From contig CAWGKC010000004.1 in assembly GCA_963823105.1 (NCBI GenBank), positions 372,001 to 436,000 on the forward strand: a DNA stretch of 64,000 nt. Direction: 5' to 3'. Source of the DNA: JAJYKC01 sp963823105 (GTDB lineage Bacteria > Acidobacteriota > Terriglobia > Bryobacterales > Bryobacteraceae). Both the position numbers and the translations under genes were made by a program. Within the stretch, counting starts at the first letter, position 1, and each line of letters opens with the position of its first letter. Positions 27,301-36,068 of the stretch are shown here, piece after piece. Under the pieces are notes generated by a model, which was not told where the DNA came from, ran no database searches, and saw only the letters and a list, made by a program, of their open reading frames with translations.

Positions 27301-27719
27301 GTCTGTATGCGCCGGACGTCAGCGGCACGGGTAGCCAGTTCTCGCGCCCGAATTGCATCGGCAATCCGCTGTCGGGAGCCACCACCGATCCAAGCAGGTA
27401 TGTCAATGGAGGTCCGGGTTTTCTGATCAACCCGGCGGCCTTCGCTCTCCCCGGCCTCGGGCAGTTTGGCAATTGCGCGCCTTACGCCTTCTATAGCCCA
27501 GGGATAGAAAACGTGGATTTGAGTCTGTTCAAGAGTTTCCACTTTTCCGAGAACAGCCGTCTGGAGGTGCGCAGCGAATTTTTCAACGCGTTCAATCATC
27601 CAAATTTCAACGCGCCGAACAATTTCTACTCGCCGCAAACCGCCGGCTCGGTGGGGCAGGTTGGTTCCACGCGGACCGATCCTCGCGAGATTCAGTTCGC
27701 TTTGAAATTATATTTTTGA
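24375..27719 (+). CDS. Oar-like TonB-dependent outer-membrane receptor with carboxypeptidase-regulatory domain
   Basis: 1114 residues after a GAGGAGG Shine-Dalgarno. Signal peptide to VPALFGQ (~30). Residues ~31-115 are a CarboxypepD-reg-like beta sandwich (GSIVGRVADPSGSAVPNAAI, SDGQYQVTALPPGVYSVKA). A plug follows (VVESQQIVDLPLNGRRYADLALLEAGV), then a 22-strand-type barrel ending in the outer-membrane signature FALKLYF. This class is greatly expanded in Acidobacteriota and is thought to import oligosaccharides or peptides. No TonB box or SusD partner is obvious. The stop is one base before the ATG of the PIG-L gene, so they are very likely co-transcribed. Confidence 0.9.
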   Translation: MLPGFSRLASVAGTFLSAAFFMAVPALFGQIDTGSIVGRVADPSGSAVPNAAILVTNTATNVTASTATNSDGQYQVTALPPGVYSVKASALGFATEIANAIEIHVQSRPSVDFTLKLGQISDVVEVTSTAPLLQTQTADVGGVVESQQIVDLPLNGRRYADLALLEAGVQKLPAANVANAAPDRFSSNGNLETQNYFSLDGVDNNSGSTNLQEGSVQIVQPPPDALQEFRVQTRTYSSEFGTSAGAVVNATIKSGTNQFHGDAFEFLRNNVFDANTFFNNSGGVPIGHFSQNQFGGTFGGPIVKNKTFFFADYQRFTSRQATTVDSTVPTPLMKEGNFTELSAPLTGSPVAGQGGCVIANVIQPACVDPTAQKLLALFPNPNIPNAVATQGRPGGWTGGSNYQYQTSVPNDTYSWDTRIDHTINQKNQLFGRYSDYNVNRQDPLWTSNPIAGNGDFATQYRIRGNGVALGLTTTLAPNLLNELRGGFSRDYAHSDPIGLTSGDSLAGQYGLSGVPQGPSAQGIPPININGLTRLGSSPWRPQYQISQVWQLLDSLSWLKGNHSFKFGYEYIHTSDNFQDIRSPQGEISVNGIYTAGGSFGLPDFLLGNVDSVRFTTPLVVHNYMLGHSFYAQDNWRVSPNLTVNYGVRYELFSPVLNHQNEVSNFTAANGGGLVTAPLNASGWYQRSLIHPDDNDIAPRFGLAYRMGDRVVLRGGYGIFYQHSNRIGSESILQLNPPYLLDKDITQFLGSTTPVILLKNGFPSNEFVPGSADLTKIQLRAQDPNQRTGYVEQTSFGPQFELSHNTVLNVTYVGNWGHKLNRLRNANQGIVTGYGSDGTPIIAFPYPNLNNDAAGNHAFLELATNDGNTAYNAMQASLTRRFDAGLSFGLDYTWSHNIADFADNLTNTPEPQNAYNYSAERSNSVLDVRHRFVGNAVWDLPFGKGKRYLDRGGLSDGILGGWQLNAILSLQTGTPFSLYAPDVSGTGSQFSRPNCIGNPLSGATTDPSRYVNGGPGFLINPAAFALPGLGQFGNCAPYAFYSPGIENVDLSLFKSFHFSENSRLEVRSEFFNAFNHPNFNAPNNFYSPQTAGSVGQVGSTRTDPREIQFALKLYF

Positions 27720-27720
27720 G

Positions 27721-30465
27721 ATGGGAAATATTTTGTTGGTTGGAAGCCTCGCGCGCCCGGCCCGGTACGTGGCCGGGCTTATGGCGATCTCTTCCCTGGC
27801 GTACGGGCAAACGCCGTACGCTTCCTCGATCCGCGCTACGACGGAGGTAATCCAGAATCCGTATAACCGCGGCGATTCGGCGCTGTGGCAAAGCTTGAAG
27901 AAGCTGCACACCAGGGCCAGCCTCATCATGATCACCGCGCATCCCGACGATGAAGACGGCGGCATGCTCGCGTGGGCTTCGCGGGGGGTGGGAGCGCGTG
28001 TCGCTCTTTTGACGCTCAACCGCGGCGAGGGCGGAGCGAACGTCATGTCTTCGGATTACTTCGACGCGCTTGGACTTGTGCGAACGGAGGAACTGCTGGC
28101 GGCGGGGCGATACTACGGAGTCGATCAATATTGGACGCATATGATCGACTATGGCTTCTCAAAGACGCTAGCGGAATCGCTCTCTAAATGGGGTCACGAC
28201 AACGTGTTGGCCGACGTGGTCCGTGTGGTGCGCATGACACGGCCGTTGGTGATCACTTCGGTCTTCGTGGGCGGTCCTTCCGACGGCCACGGCAATCACC
28301 AGACGCCGGGCTGATGGCGAAGGAGGTTTTCAAAGCGGCGGCGGATCCGACGATGTTTCCGGGCCAGATACAAGAAGGTCTGCGCCCCTGGGCGCCGGTG
28401 AAAGACTATGCCCATGTTCCGTTCTTTCGCGCGCGGCGGCGAGAAACTGGAAACCAACGTCGAGATTCCCGAAGGTGGCTACGACCCCCGCTTAGGGCTC
28501 AACTACAGCCAGATCGCGCGCGAAGGGCTGGGCTATCAAAAGTCGCAGAACGGGGGCATCGGCATCCCAGCCGCGAGGCAGTATCGGAGCGGCTACCACA
28601 GGTTCGCGTCGAGCGTTCCGGCGAAAGACAAAGAGAAGTCGTTCTTCGACGGAATCGACGTCTCTCTCGAGGGCATCGCTTCACTCGCTACCGGCGGAGA
28701 CGGGGGATTTCTACGCGACGGTCTTCGCAAGATCAACGCCTCAGTCGAGAAAGGCATCGCCGATTACTCGGCGCATCCGGAGGAAGTTGCCGCCGCTCTC
28801 GCCGCGGGGTTGAATCAGACTGTCGATCTCCTGGACCAGGTTCGGGCGAGTGGATTTTCGGATGACGAAAAATACAACATTATTCATGAATTGGAAGTAA
28901 AGCGGGCGCAATTCAACGACGCGCTGGCGGAAGCTCTTGGAGTGTCGATGCGCGCGACGGTTGAGCCGGATAGAGAAGTGAATCCACTCTTTGCGATGTT
29001 CATGGGTGAACCGGACACTTTCCGGATGGCCATTCCCAACCAAGGCTTTAAGGTCAAGGTTCAGGTGACGGGCCAGGCTTCGGAGGCTGTAAGTCTTACT
29101 GGTATTCGTCTCCACAATGCCGATGGGAAACCGTGGAACATTCAATCGGCGGAAGCGGTTTCTAAAGATTTAAAGGATAGCGATTCCGCGGACGCGACAT
29201 TCCGTGTCAAGGTTCCGCCGGAAGCCGCCTTCACGCGGCCGTATTTCAGCCGCCCGACTATCGAGCAACCTTACTATACGATCGACAATCCGGAATATCT
29301 AAATCTTCCCCTGGCTCCTTACCCACTGGAAGCCTGGGCGGAGTTCAGTTACCGGGGCGCTCAGTTCCGTGTAGGGCAAGTTGTGCAGACCGTAAAGAGA
29401 GTTACCGGCTATGGACCGGTGCTAGAACCCCTAACCGTCGGACCGGCTGTCTCGGTTTCGATATCGCCTCGCGCAGGCATCGTACCTCTCCATACGAGGT
29501 CGTTCGTGGTTACCGCTCTACTACATAGCGATGTAAAAGGCCCGGCTACAGGGAATGTGCGCCTTGAGTTACCCGAAGGTTGGAAGAGCGAGCCTACGGC
29601 CGCGGAGTTCTCGACATCGCGTGACGGCGAAGACCAGTCGATCGCGTTTCAGGTGACACCGTCGAACCTTCAGACGCAAGAGTACCAAATCACCGCCGTC
29701 GCTGAGTACGGAGGACGCCAGTATAAGGAAGGGTATCATGCCACGGGTTATCCGGGGCTTCGCCCCTATTACCTTTATGAACCATCCACGTACCGGACCG
29801 CCGGAGTGGACGTAAAGGTCGCACCAGATCTGAAGGCCGCCTATATTATGGGCAGCGGCGACGATGTTCCCGCGTCGCTCCAACATCTTGGCATAAAGGT
29901 CAGTACGCTAGGCGCCGGCGATCTAGCGGCTGGCGATCTGAGTAAATACGACATTATTGTTCTTGGAGTACGTGCCTATGCCGCGCGGGAAGAATTGGCA
30001 ACCTATAACAGCCGGCTTCTCGATTACGTGAAGAACGGCGGAGTTGTCATAGTTCAGTACAACACTCCGGAGTTCGATCATAACTACGGTCCCTATCCTT
30101 ATATAATGTCAGACGATCCGGAAGAAGTTACCGACGAAGCGTCGGAAATTCAGTTGCTGGAGCCTTCCAACCCGGTCTTCAATTGGCCTAACAAGATCAC
30201 ATCGAGGGATTTCGAGGGTTGGGTGGAAGAGCGCGGCTCCAAATTCATGAAGTCGTGGGACCCGCGTTATACGGCTTTGCTATCGACCCACGATGCGGAT
30301 CAAGCTCCTCAGAAAGGAGGCCTGCTTTACGCCCGCTATGGTAAAGGGATCTGGATTTATAACGCCTATGCGTTCTACCGCGAGCTCCCGGAAGGCGTGC
30401 CAGGCGCCTACCGGATCTTCGCGAACCTGGTCAGTCTGCCAAAAAATCCGGACGCGCGGAGGTAG
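27721..30465 (+). CDS. large exported PIG-L/LmbE-family deacetylase (two frame breaks)
   Basis: About 914 residues when repaired. A signal peptide (VAGLMAISSLAYGQ) precedes a PIG-L domain with the zinc motif AHPDDEDGGML and distal DGHGNHQ. The remainder is a long beta-sandwich region (NEW3-like, GNVRLELPEGWKSEPTAAEF) and a Rossmann-type C-terminal domain (YIMGSGDDVPASLQHLGI, YDIIVLGVRAYAAREEL). The frame is lost near 28305 (a missing G in GG; repair reads HQTAGLMAKEVFK) and near 28430 (FARGGEKLETNVE). PIG-L enzymes remove N-acetyl from GlcNAc-type sugars. Partnership with the upstream receptor suggests that imported N-acetylated glycans are the substrate; that is inference. Confidence 0.8.
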
Positions 30466-30550
30466 AGTTAACGCCGGGCTTGCGTCGCGTCCCCGACGGT
30501 GGTGCTTCGGTCCCGGTTTCGGGAAGGGAACAACGACGACGCGCAGCAAC

Positions 30551-31637
30551 TTACTTCCGCACCGTATATAGAAATTGAGTCAAGTGGGAATAGCGCTGCT
30601 CGTTAGCCGCTCCTTGACGCTTTTCCGCGTCGTCGCGAAGTCTAGCTTCTTTTGCCGCCAGTTCTTTCTCGCCCAAATGCCGATATACGCGCGAGAGGCG
30701 ATAGTGGGTTTCGGCCGAATCCGGGTCGAGGCGCTCGCAGGCTTCTAGTTCCGTACGGGCGTCGATCCAGGCGGAAGCCCACTCGAAAGCCTTTCCCAAT
30801 TCGCACCGCGCCAAGCTATCGGTGGGAGCCGACGCCGCGGCTGCCTTCAGCCGTTGAAGGATTCGCTCCCGCTGGCTTGTATCTCCGGCATCCATCGCCT
30901 GGCGCAGCTCCAGCCCTTCACATACAGTTTCGAACCGCTTATCGCCGCAAAGAAGTCGCACCGCCGCTGGATCGGGTTCCGCGCTCCGGTGCAATTCGAT
31001 TTCCGCTAGGTAGCTAAGTGCCGGTGTGTAACCGGACGCGGAAAGCAGAGTTCGCACGGCATCCGCGTCTCGATCGACGAAAAAGTAGGCTAGGCCGAGG
31101 GCCGCGCGGATTCGCGGCGAATCCGGAAATTGTTTCATGGCCTCTTCCAAGGTTGCGATGGCGGGGTCGAACGTTTGATGCTGCATGAGTTCAACGGCAA
31201 GGGCGAGTCGAAAATCCTCCGCTTCAGGAGCAAGTTTCACGGCGCGTTGATAGGCCCGCGCGGCCACGAGGCTGCGGCCGCCCTGTTCGGAGTGGTCGCC
31301 GAGAGCGGTCTCGGCCGCGGCCGTCGCCAACCGCAGGTTCGAGTCGTCCGGCGCGAGGCGCAGCGCCTGTTCCATCGACGTCAGCGGCGCCCGCGGCGTC
31401 GCCAGTGCCGGAGGCTACGGCGGCTCGCAATCGAAAATACGCGATTCGCTGGGGCGTCTCGACTGGTGGCGGCACGCCTTTCAATTCGGCCTTCGCCTCC
31501 TGGAACCGATGTTGCCTGGCGAGGACGGCCGATTTCTGAAGATGGTCGGAGTTGGTTTGTCCCGATGCCGCCATCAGCGACGCGAAGCAACCAGCGATGA
31601 GCCTACCGATGGGACTTTTCGCAGTCATGCTGAACAT
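30551..31637 (-). CDS. exported TPR-repeat protein (one frame break)
   Basis: About 361 residues. N-terminus MTAKSPIGRLIAGCFASLMAASGQ is a signal peptide (starts at 31637 or 31628). About eight tetratricopeptide-like units follow (RQHRFQEAKAELKG, AARAYQRAVKLAPEAEDFRLALA, DSAETHYRLSRVYRHLGEKELA). The frame changes near 31385; repair joins GDAAGAL to TSMEQALRLAPDD. TPR solenoids scaffold protein complexes; no enzymatic domain is seen. Convergent with the PIG-L gene, 85 bp between stops. Confidence 0.75.
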
Positions 31638-32042
31638 AGAACCTTTATCCTTTGCGCAGGGCGGCGGACCGCTTGCCTTCTCTCGCGGCCCGCCAAGCGT
31701 TACCGTGCGCCGCGTCTAACGATTATCCTTTGTTTGCTCCCCGGAGCGCTTCCTTCGCGCGAATCGGACCGGCATGGCAGAATCCCCGGGCGCGGCGAAG
31801 GACCCATTGCGCTTTACGAGATCGACGGGAGATGCATACGACGGCGTACTTGACCTACTCGGCGGCGACGTATTTTTCGCCGGCGAGGCTGATTAGGCGG
31901 GGCGACCGGATTTCGACGAACGAGTGTGGGCGCCACGGTGGAGACCGACGGGGTGAAGTTCGCGTCCTATTGGAGGCATTCGGCGAGCTCGTTGGATTGT
32001 GGGACGAAGCGAACGGAGTTGTGGCGCCCACGGGGGCGCAAG
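31638..32042. other. 405-bp intergenic stretch
   Basis: No convincing gene; the open frames are Arg-rich. It should contain the upstream region of the TPR gene and the 3' flank of the MBL-fold gene. It contains an 11-bp inverted repeat described separately. Confidence 0.4.
31926..32031. repeat. 11-bp inverted repeat spanning 106 bp
   Basis: GTGGGCGCCAC at 31926-31936 is exactly complementary to GTGGCGCCCAC at 32021-32031, with 84 bp between. Each arm is itself nearly palindromic (GTGG/CCAC). It could be the outer stem of a folded RNA, a short non-autonomous element, or coincidence in GC-rich DNA. Confidence 0.35.
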
Positions 32043-32936
32043 TCAGGTCATGGCCCATTCCTGGCCGATTTCGGTGAGGGCGACGCGGTAGGTGGCCGAG
32101 CCGGCGGCGGCGAGGAAGCGTTGAATGGGTTCGTCGAACGGCTCGCGGCTCAGTTGGAACGTGCGGTGGTGGACGGGTAGTAGAAATTCGGCGCCGCAAT
32201 CGTTTCCCATGCGCATCGCCTGTTCCGGGTCGCAATGGACGGCGATCCAGGGATCGTAGGCGCCAATGGGCAGGATCGCCAGATGGACGGGGCCGGCCGA
32301 TTTGAGCGGGCGGAAGGATTCGGTGTAGGCGGTGTCGCCGCCGAAAACGACGCGGTGATGCGCGGTCTCGATGAGATAGCCGTTATAACCGCGAAATGTG
32401 TCGCGCCGCATGCGGGCGCCCCAATGCTTCACCGGGAAAGCGCGGATGGAAGCGCCGCCGTGGACGATGCGCTCGCCCCAGGCGAGCTCGTGGACGGCGC
32501 GGTAGCGCGCGGGCCGCAAAAGATCGGAGGTTCGGACGGCGGTGACGACGGTCGTGGCCCGATTTTCGAGTTTGCGGAGCGTCGGGCGGTCGAAGTGGTC
32601 GAAATGGGCGTGAGACAGGAGGATGATGTCGATGCGGGGGAAGTCGGAGATCTGGCGCAGGGCGGGGGCGACGAAGCGCTTCAGGCCGACAGTGACATGG
32701 CCGAAGCTGAAACCGCATCGGTCGCCGAGGATGGGATCGGTGAGGATGGTGACGCCATCGATCTTCAATAAGACCGTGCTATGGCCAAGCCAGGCGGCGA
32801 AAAGGCCGGAGTCGGGCCAGACTTTGGGATGCGGGGTGAATTTCGCGGGTTCGACCAGCCGGCGGCGCTGGCGGCGAAATTCCCTCCACACGACAGCGGC
32901 GGGATGCGGACTTGCGGTGACCATATCCGTTCCCAT
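32043..32936 (-). CDS. MBL-fold metal-dependent hydrolase (UlaG/NAPE-PLD-like)
   Basis: 297 residues from MGTDMVTASPHPAAV (ATGs at 32972 and 32924 are alternatives). Metallo-beta-lactamase fold: LLSHAHFDHFD (HxHxDH), VKHWGAR, FGGDTAYTESF (Asp ligand), and LLPVHHRTF (final His). The DPILGDRCG and WLGHSTVLLKIDG segments are typical of the NAPE-PLD/UlaG branch, which hydrolyses phosphodiesters or lactones. No signal peptide. Divergent from the small exported protein at 32980, with ~45 bp between. Confidence 0.85.
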   Translation of the reverse strand: MGTDMVTASPHPAAVVWREFRRQRRRLVEPAKFTPHPKVWPDSGLFAAWLGHSTVLLKIDGVTILTDPILGDRCGFSFGHVTVGLKRFVAPALRQISDFPRIDIILLSHAHFDHFDRPTLRKLENRATTVVTAVRTSDLLRPARYRAVHELAWGERIVHGGASIRAFPVKHWGARMRRDTFRGYNGYLIETAHHRVVFGGDTAYTESFRPLKSAGPVHLAILPIGAYDPWIAVHCDPEQAMRMGNDCGAEFLLPVHHRTFQLSREPFDEPIQRFLAAAGSATYRVALTEIGQEWAMT

Positions 32937-32979
32937 TATGGAATGAGATTTCCACGCGCCGCCGGCAACCATTCAATGT

Positions 32980-33438
32980 ATGGCTCGAGCCCGGCTGGCG
33001 ATCCTCGGTTTTTGTATGGTCGGATATTTGGTTGCGGGCCCTTCGGGAAGCCGCCTGGAGTATGTGGGTGGAACGATCGGGGCGATTCCGGAGGGATGCT
33101 CCGGCCGCGCGCAACTTACCGACGACGCCTATTTCGTCTTTTATTCCCATAAGGCGAGTTGGCGCGTGCCCTATGAACGGATCGATCTGCTGGAATATGG
33201 GCAGAAAGTGGAACGGCGCTATCTGACGGCGCTGCTGATTTCGCCGCTGTTCCTGCTGAGCAAGCAGCGGAACCATTTTCTGACGCTGGGGTTCACCGAC
33301 GACGAGGGCAAGCACCAAGCGATGGTATTTAAGGTGAACAAATCCGACGTGCGGACCATGCTGGTCAGCCTTGAGGCGCGCACGGGGCGGAAGGTGGATT
33401 ATCAGGACGAAGACGCGAGAAGGGCGGGGAAGGGATGA
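32980..33438 (+). CDS. small exported protein of unknown function
   Basis: 152 residues; MARARLAILGFCMVGYLVAGPSG is a signal peptide or anchor. The body (LEYVGGTIGAIP, KASWRVPYERIDLLEYGQKVERR, LLSKQRNHFLTLGFTDDEGKHQAMVFKV) looks like a compact beta domain of PH-like type, in which a short motif reports a surface-charge or membrane role. No named family. The stop overlaps the ATG of the next gene (ATGA, 33435-33438). Confidence 0.7.
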   Translation: MARARLAILGFCMVGYLVAGPSGSRLEYVGGTIGAIPEGCSGRAQLTDDAYFVFYSHKASWRVPYERIDLLEYGQKVERRYLTALLISPLFLLSKQRNHFLTLGFTDDEGKHQAMVFKVNKSDVRTMLVSLEARTGRKVDYQDEDARRAGKG

Positions 33439-34091
33439 CGCCGGCGATCTGGGCGATTCTGGCGCTGTGCGGCGAGCCAGGAGCGAATACGGGCATGGAG
33501 ACGAAGGCCCAGGCGCCGGCGGCTGCTCCAGCGGCACCGGTCTTGCCCTCCGCGGCCGCGCCGGACGAAGAGAGCCTCGAATCGCTCGCGAAGGTGCGGC
33601 GCGTCTATGTGGACGTTTTAACCGGCGGCAACGAAGCGCTGCAGTTTCGCGACATGATCATGAGCAGCCTGCAGCAGGCGAAAGTTTTCGTCATCACCGA
33701 GAATCCCGACCGCGCCGATGCGATCCTGAAGGGCGCGGCGGACGATTTGATATTCACCGAACACCACGACATGGCGGAGAGTTTGACGGCGCACACCAAT
33801 TCCGCCAGCGCCAACGGAACTCGCAGCCGCTTCGACGGAACAAACACGTCGAAAGAAAATGGGCTGGAAGTCGGCGACAGCGATTCGAGCCATATCGAGG
33901 AGCGCAAACACGAAGCGTTTGCCGCGATGCGGCTGGTGAACAAAGACGGAGACGTAATCTGGTCGAGCACGCAGGAGAGCCTGGGCGGCAAATTCTCCGG
34001 CGCCGCGGTGGATGTGGCGGGGCGGATTTCGCGCCAATTGGCCGACGATACCCGGCGCGCCCGCGCGTCCCATCCCAACGCAAAGCCTTAG
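33435..34091 (+). CDS. hypothetical protein with CsgG-like fold segment
   Basis: 218 residues. The N-terminus (MTPAIWAILALCGEPGANTG) is a weak export signal, followed by an Ala/Pro linker (~25-50). The central part, RRVYVDVLTGGNEALQFRDMIMSSLQQAKVFVITENPDRADAILKGAA, has the strand-helix-strand pattern of CsgG/LpoB-like proteins that sense or assemble at the outer membrane; the end reads AMRLVNKDGDVIWSSTQES...VAGRISRQLADD. The function is not known. It is translationally coupled to the upstream small protein. Confidence 0.65.
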   Translation: MTPAIWAILALCGEPGANTGMETKAQAPAAAPAAPVLPSAAAPDEESLESLAKVRRVYVDVLTGGNEALQFRDMIMSSLQQAKVFVITENPDRADAILKGAADDLIFTEHHDMAESLTAHTNSASANGTRSRFDGTNTSKENGLEVGDSDSSHIEERKHEAFAAMRLVNKDGDVIWSSTQESLGGKFSGAAVDVAGRISRQLADDTRRARASHPNAKP

Positions 34092-34092
34092 C

Positions 34093-35032
34093 CTAACCCG
34101 CTTCGTGAAGAGCGGCGACATGGGCGCGGACGGCGGCGGTAAGGCCCTCCAGGCTATAGCCGCCTTCGAGCGCGGAAACCAGGCGGCCGCCGGCGTGCTG
34201 GTCGGCGATTTCCATTAAACGGCGGGTGAGGTCGGCGAAATCGCGGTCCGTAAGGAGAAATCCACCGAGCGGGTCTCCGGCGCGCGAGTCGAAGCCCGCC
34301 GAGACCAGAACCAATTCGGGTTGAAACTTCGCCGCCGCCGGAAGGAGGCGACTGCTCGAAGGCTTCGAGGATTTCGTCGCGGCCCGCGCCCGCCGGAAAC
34401 GGGCAGTTGAGCGTCGTCCCCTCGCCCGCGCCCTCGCCGGTTTCCTCCGGCGCTCCGGTGCCCGGATACCAGGGATGCTGGTGGGTGCTGAAGAAAAACA
34501 CGGAGCCATCGGAATAGAAGATGTCCTGGGTGCCGTTGCCGTGGTGGACGTCCCAATCGGCGATGAGTACGCGGTCCACGCCATACTTGCGTTGGGCGTA
34601 GCGGGCGGCGATGGCGATGTTGTTGAACAGGCAGAAGCCCATGCCGCGGTCCGGCGTCGCGTGGTGGCCGGGCGGGCGGACGATGCAGAAGGCGTTGACG
34701 GCCTCCCGGCCAAGCACCGCGTCGACGCCGTTCAGCAAAGCGCCCGCCGCCCGCAGCGCGGCATCGAGCGAACGCGGGCAGATGGCGGTATCGCCCGTGG
34801 CGAGCTCGTGGCGGCCGGCCGCGACGTCCCGCTCGACCACGCGCAGGTACGCGCGCGTGTGACACGCGAGGATGTCCTCTTCGGAGGCCGCGCGCGAAGG
34901 CTTGGGCGATAAGGGCCAGTCGGAAACGCCGCGGAGGGCGGCTTCGAAGCGGGCCGGACGTTCGGGATGGCCGGGGCCGGTGATGTGTTCCTTCGAAGCG
35001 GGATCGGCGAACAGGGCGGTAGATGGATTCAT
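34093..35032 (-). CDS. histone deacetylase-like (AcuC/acetylpolyamine amidohydrolase family), one frame break
   Basis: About 312 residues. Zinc-dependent deacetylase: GPGHPERPARFEA at the N-terminus, RPPGHHATPDRGMGFC (catalytic His pair), IADWDVHHGNGTQDIFY (zinc Asp/His), VLVSAGFDSRAGDPLGG (second zinc Asp), and ALEGGYSLEGL. The frame breaks near 34353; repair joins AFEQ to RLLPAAAKFQPEL. Bacterial members deacetylate acetyl-lysine (AcuC) or acetylpolyamines. Its start overlaps the stop of the DUF167 gene (ATGA, 35029-35032). It is the last gene of the ctaB-led run. Confidence 0.88.
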
Positions 35033-35256
35033 AGGTCGTCGATGCGGATGCGCTTGTGGGTGGAGGTTGCGCCGGAGAGGATGCGAACGCGGCTGGGCGC
35101 GACGCCGAAGTGGGCGGCGAGGAAGGCGATCAACTCGCGGTTGGCCTTGCCTTTTTCGGCGGCGGCGGCGACCCTCACCTTCCAGGAACCGTCGGCCATT
35201 GTGCCGGCCAGGCCGGTCTTGGCGCTCCTGGGGACGACCTTAACCGCGAGGTCCAT
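35029..35256 (-). CDS. DUF167/YggU-family protein
   Basis: 75 residues: MDLAVKVVPRSAKTGLAG, WKVRVAAAAEKGKANRELIAFLA, FGVAPSRVRILSGATSTHKRIRI. This is the compact YggU fold, a widespread small protein of unknown function. It overlaps the receiver-domain gene by 17 bp upstream and the deacetylase by 4 bp downstream, so all three should be translated from one message. Confidence 0.85.
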   Translation of the reverse strand: MDLAVKVVPRSAKTGLAGTMADGSWKVRVAAAAEKGKANRELIAFLAAHFGVAPSRVRILSGATSTHKRIRIDDL

Positions 35257-35596
35257 CGGCGTCCAGAGATTCGGCGATCGCCGCGAGCAGCAGAGCCGAT
35301 GAGCAAGGTTTCTTCAGCAGACGGAAAATCGGGAGCCGGTCGAGTCCCCGCTCGTTCGAACCGGTGAGGACGATGACGCGGACGCGAGAGGGAATTTCGC
35401 CGAGCAGCCGCAGGCCGTCTTCAAGACGGGGCAGGCGGAGATCGGTGACGACGGTTGAGGCCGCGCCTGTTGCCAGATGCGCGAGCGCTTCGGAGACCGA
35501 CGAAGCCTGAAGGACGTCGTGGCCGGCGCGTTCGAGGATCATGCCGCGGATGGCCAGTTGGCCGGGTTCGTCTTCGATGAGGAGAACGTGGGCCAT
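35240..35596 (-). CDS. stand-alone receiver-domain protein
   Basis: 118 residues containing only a CheY-like receiver: acidic pair in VLLIEDEPGQ, acceptor Asp in VVTDLRLPRLEDG, VIVLTGS, and KKPCSSALLLAAIAE (Lys). No output domain. Such proteins usually act by protein-protein contact or in a phosphorelay. No kinase is adjacent; the nearest in the window is the MHYT kinase 25 kb away. Confidence 0.85.
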   Translation of the reverse strand: MAHVLLIEDEPGQLAIRGMILERAGHDVLQASSVSEALAHLATGAASTVVTDLRLPRLEDGLRLLGEIPSRVRVIVLTGSNERGLDRLPIFRLLKKPCSSALLLAAIAESLDADGPRG

Positions 35597-35602
35597 GGGA
35601 AC

Positions 35603-36049
35603 TCAGTCGAAGGTGATCTGGCCGATGACCAGCCGCGGGAGCTGGTTGTTCCAGGCGGAGGGGATGTCGTCGAAGGCGAGCCGGTAGCTGCGCGTGTCGC
35701 CAGGGCGGAACGGAGTGGCGGCGGGCTTCACGATCGCCGCGCGCTCGCGCAGGGCCATCTGGCCGTAGGCGTCGTAGAAGATGCAATCGATGTCGATGGA
35801 GCGGATGGAGCGGTTGCCGGCGTTGGTGATCGTTCCGTCGATCTCGGTGATCGTCTGGCCCATGTAGCTATCGGCGGCCTTCATTTGCGCCGGACCCAGC
35901 TTCAAACTTGCGACGTAGGCCTTGGCCTCCGCGGTGAGCGGAGCGCGGGCGGGCGGCGCCGGGCGGGCGAAATGCAGCGCGAGAGCGATGGCGATAGAAA
36001 GAACGGCGATGGCGCCGGCGATGATAAGGGGGATGCGCTTGTTGCCCAC
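35603..36049 (-). CDS. single-pass membrane protein of unknown function
   Basis: 148 residues from GTG 36049 (VGNKRIPLIIAGAIAVLSIAIALALHFA), one N-terminal membrane helix and an extracytoplasmic domain with a FxLYD-like pattern (ITEIDGTITNAGNRSIRSIDIDCIFYDAYGQ, FRPGDTRSYRLAFDDIP). An ATG further upstream (36178) would overlap the methyltransferase by ~110 bp and adds no credible domain. Six bp precede the receiver gene. Role unknown. Confidence 0.65.
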   Translation of the reverse strand: MGNKRIPLIIAGAIAVLSIAIALALHFARPAPPARAPLTAEAKAYVASLKLGPAQMKAADSYMGQTITEIDGTITNAGNRSIRSIDIDCIFYDAYGQMALRERAAIVKPAATPFRPGDTRSYRLAFDDIPSAWNNQLPRLVIGQITFD

Positions 36050-36068
36050 GGGCGGGGAGACTCTCGAA

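Noticed and set aside
31652..32077. A 141-residue plus-strand ORF in the intergenic stretch
   Set aside because: Arg/Ala-rich, no ribosome-binding site of note, no recognisable domain, and it runs into the MBL gene on the other strand.
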